A stretch of 64,000 nt of DNA, taken from the NCBI GenBank assembly GCA_032622095.1, contig CP136068.1, positions 62,578,025 through 62,642,024 on the forward strand, written 5' to 3'. Origin of the DNA: Siphonodentalium dalli. Its lineage: Eukaryota; Mollusca; Scaphopoda; Gadilida; Siphonodentaliidae. Shown here one piece after another: positions 51,701-61,316 of the stretch (the first letter of the stretch is position 1; each line of letters begins with the position of its first letter). The position numbers and the translations under genes are program-made. A model generated the notes under the pieces. That model saw only the letters and a program-made list of their open reading frames with translations. It was not told the origin of the DNA and made no database searches.

Positions 51701-54700
51701 ATGAGTTCCTCCCTGTCCACTCTTATGAGTTGCTGACTGTCCACTCTTATATGAGTTCCTCCTTGTCCACTCTTATATGAGTTCCTCCCTGTCAACTCAA
51801 ATATGAGTTCCTCCCTGACCACTCTTATATGTGTTCCTGCCTGTCCACTCTTATATGAGTTCCTCCCAGTCCACTCTTATGAGTTCCTCCTTGTCCACTC
51901 TTATATGAGTTTCTCCATGTCCACTCTTATATGAGTTCCTCCCTGGCCACTCTTATATGAGTTCCTGCCTGTCCACTCTTATATGAGTTCCCCGCGTCTA
52001 CTCTTATAAGTTCCTCCCTGTCCACTCTTATATGAGTTCCCCTGTCCACTCTTATATGAGTTCCTCATTTCCACTCTTATATGAGTTCCTCCCAGTCCAC
52101 TCTTATATGAGTTGCTGCCTGTCCACTATTATATGAGTCCCAGCCTGTCCACTCTTATATGAATTCATGAATGTCCACTCTTATATGACTTCTTCCCTGT
52201 CCACTCTTATATGAGTTCCTCCCTGTCAACTCTTATGCGTTCCTCCCTGTACACTGCTATATGAGTTCCTGCCTGTCCACTCTTATATGAGTTCATGCCT
52301 GTCCACTCTCATATGGGTACCTCCCTGTCCACTCTTATATGAGTTCCTCCCTGTCCACTCTTATATGAGTTCCTCCCTGTCCACTCTTATATGAGTTCCT
52401 GCCTGTCCACTCTTATATGAGTTCATGCCTGTCCACTCTCATATGGGTTCCTCCCTGTCCACTCTTATATGAGTTCCTCCCTGTCCACTCTTATATGAGT
52501 TCCTCCCTGTCCACTCTTATATGAGTTCCTCCCTGTCCACTCTTATATGAGTTCCTCACTGTCCACTCTTATATTAGTTCCTCCCTGTACACTCATATAT
52601 TAGTTCCTCCCTGTCCTCTCTTATATGAGTTCCTCCCTGTCCACTCTTATATGAGTTACTGCCTGTCCACTCGTATATGAGTTCCAGCGTGTCCACTCTT
52701 ATGAGTTCCTCCATGTCCACTCTTATGAGTTCCTCCCTGTCCACTCTTATATGAGTTCATGCCTGTCCACTCTTATGAGTTCCAGCCTGTCCACTCTTAT
52801 ATGAGTTCCTCATTTCCACTCTTATATGAGTTCCTCCCAGTCCACTCTTATATGAGTTGCTGCCTGTCCACTATTATATGAGTCCCAGCCTGTCCACTCT
52901 TATATGAATTCCTGCATGTCCACCCTTATATGAGTTCTTCCCTGTCCACTCTTATATGAGTTCCTCCCTGTCAACTCTTATGAGTTCCTCCCTGTACACT
53001 GCTATATGAGTTCATGCCTGTCCACTCTTATATGAGTTCCTGCCTGTCCACTCTTATATGAGTTCCTGCCTGTCCACTCTTATATGGGTTCCTCCCTGTC
53101 CACTCTTATATGAGTTCCTCCCTGTTCACTCTTATATGAGTTCCTCCCTGTCCACTCTTATATGAGTTCCTCCCTGTCCACTCTTATATGAGTTCCTCCC
53201 TGTCCACTCTTATATTAGTTCCTCCCTGTACACTCATATATTAGTTCCTCTATGTCCTCTCTTATATGATTTCCTCCCTGTCCACTCTTATATGAGTTGC
53301 TGCCTGTCCACTCGTATATGAGTTCCAGCCTGTCCACTCTTATGAGTTCCTCCATGTCCACTCTTATGAGTTCCTCCCTGTCCACTCTTATATGAGTTCC
53401 TGCCTGTCCACTCTTATGAGTTCCAGCCTGTCCACTCTTATGAGTTCCAGCCTGTCCACTCTTATATGAGTTCCTCATTTCCACTCTTATATGAGTTCCT
53501 CCCAGTCCACTCTTATATGAGTTGCTGCCTGTCCACTATTATATGAGTCCCAGCCTGTCCACTCTTATATGAATTCCTGCATGTCCACTCTTATATGAGT
53601 TCTTCCCTGTCCACTATTATATCAGTTCCTCCCTGTCAACTCTTATGAGTTCCTCCCTGTACACTGCTATATGAGTTCCTGCCTGTCCACTCTTATATGA
53701 GTTCCTGCCTGTCCACTCTTATATGAGTTCCAGCCTGTCCACTCTTATATGAGTTCCTGCCTGTCCACTCTTATATGAGTTCCTCCCTGTTCACTTTATA
53801 TGAGTTCCTCCCTGTCCACTCTTATATGAGTTCCTGCCTGTCCACTCTTATATGAGTTCCCCCTTGTCCACTCTTATATGAGTTGCTCCCTGTCCATTCT
53901 TTTATGAGTTTATCCCTGTCCACTCAAATATGAGTTCCTCCCTGACCACTCTTATATGTGTTCCTGCCTGTCCACTCTTATATGAGTTCCTCCCAGTCCA
54001 CTCTTATGAGTTCCTCCCTGTCCACTCTTATATGAGTTTCTCCATGTCCACTCTTATATGAGTTCCTCCCTGACCACTCTTATATGAGTTCCTGCCTGTC
54101 CACTCTTATATGAGTTCCCCTGTCTACTCTTATGAGTTCCCCCCTGTCCACTCTTATATGAGTTCCCCTGTCCACTCTTATATGAGTTCCTCCCTGTCCA
54201 ATCTTATATGAGTTGCTGCCTGCCACTCTTATATGAGTTCATCCATGTCCACTCTTATATGAGTTGATGTCTGTCCACTCTTATATGAGTTCCCTGTCCA
54301 CTCTTATGAGTTGCTGACTGTCCACTCTTATATGAGTTCCTCCTTGTCCACTCTTATATGAGTTCCTCCCTGTCAACTCAAATATGAGTTCCTCCCTGAC
54401 CACTCTTATATGTGTTCCTGCCTGTCCACTCTTATATGAGTTCCTCCCAGTCCACTCTTATGAGTTCCTCCTTGTCCACTCTTATATGAGTTTCTCCATG
54501 TCCACTCTTATATGAGTTCCTCCCTGACCACTCTTATATGAGTTCCTGCCTGTCCACTCTTATATGAGTCCCCCCCTGTCTACTCTTATAAGTTCCTCCC
54601 TGTCCACTCTTATATGAGTTCCCCTGTCCACTCTTATATGAGTTCCTCATTTCCACTCTTATATGAGTTCATCCCAGTCCACTCTTATATGAGTTGCAGC

Positions 54701-57700
54701 CTGTCCACTATTATATGAGTCCCAGCCTGTCCACTCTTATATGAATTCATGCATGTCCACTCTTATATGAGTTCTTCCCTGTCCACTCTTATATGAGTTC
54801 CTCCCTGTCAACTCTTATGCGTTCCTCCCTGTACACTGCTATATGAGTTCCTGCCTGTCCACTCTTATATGAGTTCCTGCCTGTCCACTCTTATATGAGT
54901 TCCTGCCTGTCCACTCTTATATGGGTTCCTCCCTGTCCACTCTTATATGAGTTCCTCCCTGTCCACTCTTATATGAGTTCCTCCCTGTCCACTCTTATAT
55001 GAGTTCCTCCCTGTCCACTCTTATATGAGTTCCTCCCTGTCCACTCTTATATTAGTTGCTGCCTGTCCACTCGTATATGAGTTCCAGCCTTTCCACTCTT
55101 ATGAGTTCCTCCATGTCCACTCTTATGAGTTCCTCCCTGTCCACTCTTATATGAGTTACTGCCTGACCACTCTTATGAGTTCCAGCCTGTCCACTCTTAT
55201 ATGAGTTCCTCATTTCCACTATTATATGAGTTCCTCCCAGTCCACTCTTATATGAGTTGCTGCCTGTCCACTATTATATGAGTCCCAGCCTGTCCACTCT
55301 TATATGAATTCCTGCATGTCCACTCTTATATGAGTTCTTCCCTGTCCACTCTTATATGAGTTCCTCCCTGTCAACTCTTATGAGTTCCCCCCTGTACACT
55401 GCTATATGAGTTCCCGCCTGTCCACTCTTATATGAGTTCCTGCCTGTCCACTCTTATATGAGTTCCTGCCTGTCCACTCTTATATGGGTTCCTCCCTGTC
55501 CACTCTTATATGAGTTCCTCCCTGTCCACTCTTATATGAGTTCCTCCCTGTCCACTCTTATATGAGTTCCTCCCTGTCCACTCTTATATGAGTTCCTCCC
55601 TGTCCACTCTTATATGAGTTCCTCCCTGTCCACTCTTATATTAGTTCCTCCCTGTACACTCATATATTAGTTCCTCTATGTCCTCTCTTATATGAGTTCC
55701 TCCCTGTCCACTCTTATATGAGTTGCTGCCTGTCCACTCGTGTATGAGTTCCAGCCTGTCCACTCTTATGAATTCCTCAATGTCCACTCTTATGAGTTCC
55801 TCCCTGTCCACTCTTATATGAGTTCCTGCCTGTCCACTCTTATGAGTTCCAGCCTGTCCACTCTTATGAGTTCCAGCCAGTCCACTCTTATATGAGTTCC
55901 TCCCTGTCCACTCTTATATTAGTTCCTCCCTGTCCACTCTTATATTAGTTCCTCCATGTCCACTCTTATATTAGTTTCTCCCTGTCCACTCTTATATTAG
56001 TTCCTCCCTGTCCACTCTTATATTAGTTCCCCCCTGTCCACTCTTATATTAGTTCCTCCATGTACACTCATATATTAGTTCCTCCCTGTCCTCTCTTATG
56101 AGTTTCTCCCTGTCCACTATTATATGAGTTGCTGCCTGTCCACTCGTATATGAGTTCCAGCCTGTCCACTCGTATATGAGTTCCAGCCTGTCCACTCTTA
56201 TATGAGTTCCTGCCTGTCCACTCTTATATGAGTTCCTGCCTGTCCACTCTTATGAGTTCCTCCCTGTCCACTCTTATATGAGTTCCTGCCTGTCCACTCT
56301 TATATGAGTTCCAGCCTGTCCACTCTTATATGAGTTCCTGCCAGTCCACTCTTATATGAGTTCCTCCCTGTCCACTTTATATGAGTTCCTCCCTGTCCAC
56401 TCTTATATGAGTTCCTGCCTGTCCACTCTTATATGAGTTCCTGCCTGTCCACTCTTATATGAGTTCCAGCCTGTCCACTCTTATATGAGTTCCTGCCTGT
56501 CCACTCTTATATGAGTTCCTCCCTGTCCACTTTATATGAGTTCCTCCCTGTCCACTCGTATATGAGTTCCTGCCTGTCCACTCTTATATGAGTTCCCCCT
56601 TGTCCACTCTTATATGAGTTGCTCCCTGTCCATTCTTTTATGAGTTTCTCCCTGTCCACTCAAATATGAGTTCCTCCCTGACCACTCTTATATGTGTTCC
56701 TGCCTGTCCACTCTTATATGAGTTCCCCCAGTCCACTCGTATGAGTCCCTCCCTGTCCACTCTTATATGAGTTTCTCCATGTCCACTCTTATATGAGTTC
56801 CTCCCTGACCACTCTTATATGAGTTCCTGCCTGTCCACTCTTATATGAGTTCCCCCTGTCTACTCTTATGAGTTCCTCCCTGTCCACTCTTATATGAGTT
56901 CCCCCTGTCCACTCTTATATGAGTTCCTCATTTCCACTCTTATATGAGTTCCTCCCAGTCCACTCTTATATGAGTTGCTGCCTGTCCACTCTTATATGAG
57001 TCCCAGCCTGTCCACTCTTATATAAATTCCTGCATGTCCACTCTTATATGAGTTCTTCCCTGTCCACTCTTATATGAGTTCCTCCCTTTCAACTCTTATG
57101 AGTTCCTCCCTGTACACTGCTATATGAGTTCCTCCCTGTACACTCTTATATGAGTTCCTGCCTGTCCACTCTTATATGAGTTCCTGCCTGTCCACTCTTA
57201 TATGAGTTCCTGCCTGTCCACTCTTATATTAGTTCCTCCCTGTACACTCATATATTAGTTCCTCCCTGTCCACTCTTATATGAGTTGCTGCCTGTCCACT
57301 CGTATATGAGTTCCAGCCTGTCCACTCTTATGAGTTCCTCCATGTCCACTCTTATGAGTTCCTCCCTGTCCACTATTATATGAGTTCCTGAGTGCCTGTC
57401 CACTCTTATGAGTTCCAACCTGTCCACTCTTATGAGTTCCAGCCTGTCCACTCTTATATGAGTTCCTCCCTGTCCACCCTTATGAGTTCCAGCCTGTCCA
57501 CTCTTATGAGTTCCAGCCTGTCCACTCTTATATTAGTTCCTCCCTGTCCACTCTTATATTAGTTCCTCCCTGTCCACTCTTATATTAGTTCCTCTCTGTC
57601 CACTCTTATATTAGTTCCTCCATGTACACTCATATATTAGTTCCTCCCTGTCCTCTCTTATGAGTTCCTCCCTGTCCACTATTATATGAGTTGCTGCCTG

Positions 57701-58504
57701 TCCACTCGTATATGAGTTCCAGCCTGTCCACTCGTATATGAGTTCCAGCCTGTCCACTCTTATATGAGTTCCTGCCTGTCCACTCTTATATGAGTTCCTG
57801 CCTGTCCACTCTTATGAGTTCATCCCTGTCCACTCTTATATGAGTTCCTGCCTGTCCACTCTTATATGAGTTCCAGCCTGTCCACTCTTATATAAGTTCC
57901 TGCCTGTCCACTCTTATATGAGTACCTCCATGTCCACTTTATATGAGTTCCTCCCTGTCCACTCTTATATGAGTTCCTGCCTGTCCACTCTTATATGAGT
58001 TCCCACTTGTCCACTCTTATATGAGTTGCTCCCTGTCCATTCTTTTATGAGTTTCTCCCTGTCCACTCAAATATGAGTTCCTCCCTGACCACTCTTATAT
58101 GTGTTCCTGCCTGTCCACTCTTATATGAGTTCCTCCCAGTCCACTCTTATGAGTTCCTCCCTGTCCACTCTTATATGAGTTTCTCCATGTCCACTCTTAT
58201 ATGAATTCCTCCCTGACCACTCTTATATGAGTTCCTGCCTGTCCACTCTTATATGAGTTCCCCCTGTCCACTCTTATATGAGTTCCTCCATGTCCACTCT
58301 TATATGAGTTCCTCCATGTCCACCCTTATATGAGTTCCTCCCTGTCCAATCTTATATGAGTTCCTCCCTGTCCACTCTAATATGAGTTCCTCCCTGTCCA
58401 CTCTTATATGTGTTCCTGCCTGTCCACTCTTATACGAGTTCCTCCCAGTCCACTCTTATATGAGTTCCTCCCAGTCCACTCTTATATGAGTTCCTCCCTG
58501 TCCA

Positions 58505-59340
58505 CTTTATATGAGTTCCTCCCTGTCCACTCGTATATGAGTTCCTGCCTGTCCACTCTTATATGAGTTCCCCCTTGTCCACTCTTATATGAGTTGCTCC
58601 CTGTCCATTCTTTTATGAGTTTCTCCCTGTCCACTCAAATATGAGTTCCTCCCTGACCACTCTTATATGTGTTCCTGCCTGTCCACTCTTATATGAGTTC
58701 CTCCCAGTCCACTCGTATGAGTTCCTCCCTGTCCACTCTTATATGAGTTTCTCCATGTCCACTCTTATATGAGTTCCTCCCTGACCACTCTTATATGAGT
58801 TCCTGCCTGTCCACTCTTATATGAGTTCCCCCTGTCTACTCTTATGAGTTCCTCCCTGTCCACTCTTATATGAGTTCCCCCTGTCCACTCTTATATGAGT
58901 TCCTGCCTGTCCACTCTTATATGAGTTCCTCCCTGTCCACTTTATATGAGTTCCTCCCTGTCCACTCGTATATGAGTTCCTGCCTGTCCACTCTTATATG
59001 AGTTCCCCCTTGTCCACTCTTATATGAGTTTCTCCCTGTCCACTCAAATATGAGTTCCTCCCTGACCACTCTTATATGTGTTCCTGCCTGTCCACTCTTA
59101 TATGAGTTCCCCCAGTCCACTCGTATGAGTTCCTCCCTGTCCACTCTTATATGAGTTTCTCCATGTCCACTCTTATATGAGTTCCTCCCTGACCACTCTT
59201 ATATGAGTTCCTGCCTGTCCACTCTTATATGAGTTCCCCCTGTCTACTCTTATGAGTTCCTCCCTGTCCACTCTTATATGAGTTCCCCCTGTCCACTCTT
59301 ATATGAGTTCCTCATTTCCACTCTTATATGAGTTCCTCCC
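58505..59340. repeat. 435-bp internal duplication in the first domain D unit
   Basis: The CTTTATATGAG motif followed by CACTCGTATATG occurs at 58505 and again at 58940, 435 bp later, with the same monomer order after each. The second copy lacks the monomer with CATTCTTTTATGAG. This duplication largely explains why the first unit (2,384 bp) is longer than the second (1,816 bp). Confidence 0.7.
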
Positions 59341-59500
59341 AGTCCACTCTTATATGAGTTGCTGCCTGTCCACTCTTATATGAGTCCCAGCCTGTCCACT
59401 CTTATATAAATTCCTGCATGTCCACTCTTATATGAGTTCTTCCCTGTCCACTCTTATATGAGTTCCTCCCTTTCAACTCTTATGAGTTCCTCCCTGTACA

Positions 59501-61316
59501 CTGCTATATGAGTTCCTCCCTGTACACTCTTATATGAGTTCCTGCCTGTCCACTCTTATATGAGTTCCTGCCTGTCCACTCTTATATTAGTTCCTCCCTG
59601 TACACTCATATATTAGTTCCTCCCTGTCCACTCTTATATGAGTTGCTGCCTGTCCACTCGTATATGAGTTCCAGCCTGTCCACTCTTATGAGTTCCTCCA
59701 TGTCCACTCTTATGAGTTCCTCCCTGTCCACTATTATATGAGTTCCTGAGTGCCTGTCCACTCTTATGAGTTCCAACCTGTCCACTCTTATGAGTTCCAG
59801 CCTGTCCACTCTTATATGAGTTCCTCCCTGTCCACCCTTATGAGTTCCAGCCTGTCCACTCTTATGAGTTCCAGCCTGTCCACTCTTATATTAGTTCCTC
59901 CCTGTCCACTCTTATATTAGTTCCTCCCTGTCCACTCTTATATTAGTTCCTCTCTGTCCACTCTTATATTAGTTCCTCCATGTACACTCATATATTAGTT
60001 CCTCCCTGTCCTCTCTTATGAGTTCCTCCCTGTCCACTATTATATGAGTTGCTGCCTGTCCACTCGTATATGAGTTCCAGCCTGTCCACTCGTATATGAG
60101 TTCCAGCCTGTCCACTCTTATATGAGTTCCTGCCTGTCCACTCTTATATGAGTTCCTGCCTGTCCACTCTTATGAGTTCCTCCCTGTCCACTCTTATATG
60201 AGTTCCTGCCTGTCCACTCTTATATGAGTTCCAGCCTGTCCACTCTTATATAAGTTCCTGCCTGTCCACTCTTATATGAGTACCTCCATGTCCACTTTAT
60301 ATGAGTTCCTCCCTGTCCACTCTTATATGAGTTCCTGCCTGTCCACTCTTATATGAGTTCCCACTTGTCCACTCTTATATGAGTTGCTCCCTGTCCATTC
60401 TTTTATGAGTTTCTCCCTGTCCACTCAAATATGAGTTCCTCCCTGACCACTCTTATATGTGTTCCTGCCTGTCCACTCTTATATGAGTTCCTCCCAGTCC
60501 ACTCTTATGAGTTCCTCCCTGTCCACTCTTATATGAGTTTCTCCATGTCCACTCTTATATGAATTCCTCCCTGACCACTCTTATATGAGTTCCTGCCTGT
60601 CCACTCTTATATGAGTTCCCCCTGTCTACTCTTATGAGTTCCTCCCTGTCCACTCTTATATGAGTTCCCCCTGTCCACTCTTATATGAGTTCCTGCCTGT
60701 CCACTCTTATATGAGTTCCTCCCTGTCCACTTTATATGAGTTCATCCCTGTCCACTCGTATATGAGTTCCTGCCTGTCCACTCTTATATGAGTTCCCCCT
60801 TGTCCACTCTTATATGAGTTGCTCCCTGTCCATTCTTTTATGAGTTTCTCCCTGTCCACTCAAATATGAGTTCCTCCCTGACCACTCTTATATGTGTTCC
60901 TGCCTGTCCACTCTTATATGAGTTCCCCCAGTCCACTCGTATGAGTTCCTCCCTGTCCACTCTTATATGAGTTTCTCCATGTCCACTCTTATATGAGTTC
61001 CTCCCTGACCACTATTATATGAGTTCCTGCCTGTCCACTCTTATATGAGTTCCCCCTGTCTACTCTTATGAGTTCCTCCCTGTCCACTCTTATATGAGTT
61101 CCCCCTGTCCACTCTTATATGAGTTCCTCATTTCCACTCTTATATGAGTTCCTCCCAGTCCACTCTTATATGAGTTGCTGCCTGTCCACTCTTATATGAG
61201 TCCCAGCCTGTCCACTCTTATATAAATTCCTGCATGTCCACTCTTATATGAGTTCTTCCCTGTCCACTCTTATATGAGTTCCTCCTTTTCAACTCTTATG
61301 AGTTCCTCCCTGTACA
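59501..61316. repeat. Domain D HOR unit 2 (1,816 bp)
   Basis: This is the shortest complete unit of domain D. It lacks the CCTCCATG, CCACCCTTATATG and CTCTAATATG monomers found near 58270-58385 in unit 1 and 62500-62610 in unit 3. Its GAATTC monomer near 60563 matches 58203 and 62375. Its frame and marker offsets to unit 3 are the same (1,816 bp), so there are no net indels over the first few hundred bases. Confidence 0.75.

Larger units (their letters stand above)
46424..58383. repeat. Domain C block III (about 12 kb)
   Basis: Marker positions are 46620, 47514, 48853, 49747, 50388, 51053, 52254, 52999, 53664, 54836, 55399 and 57117. Spacings are 894, 1339, 894, 641, 665, 1201, 745, 665, 1172, 563 and 1718 bp. 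The block is a tandem copy of block II at an offset of 6,583 bp, rising to 6,688 bp after local rearrangement near 48 kb. It then continues into sequence matching the second half of block I. It lacks the 3,681-bp duplication of block I. No gene is visible. Confidence 0.85.
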
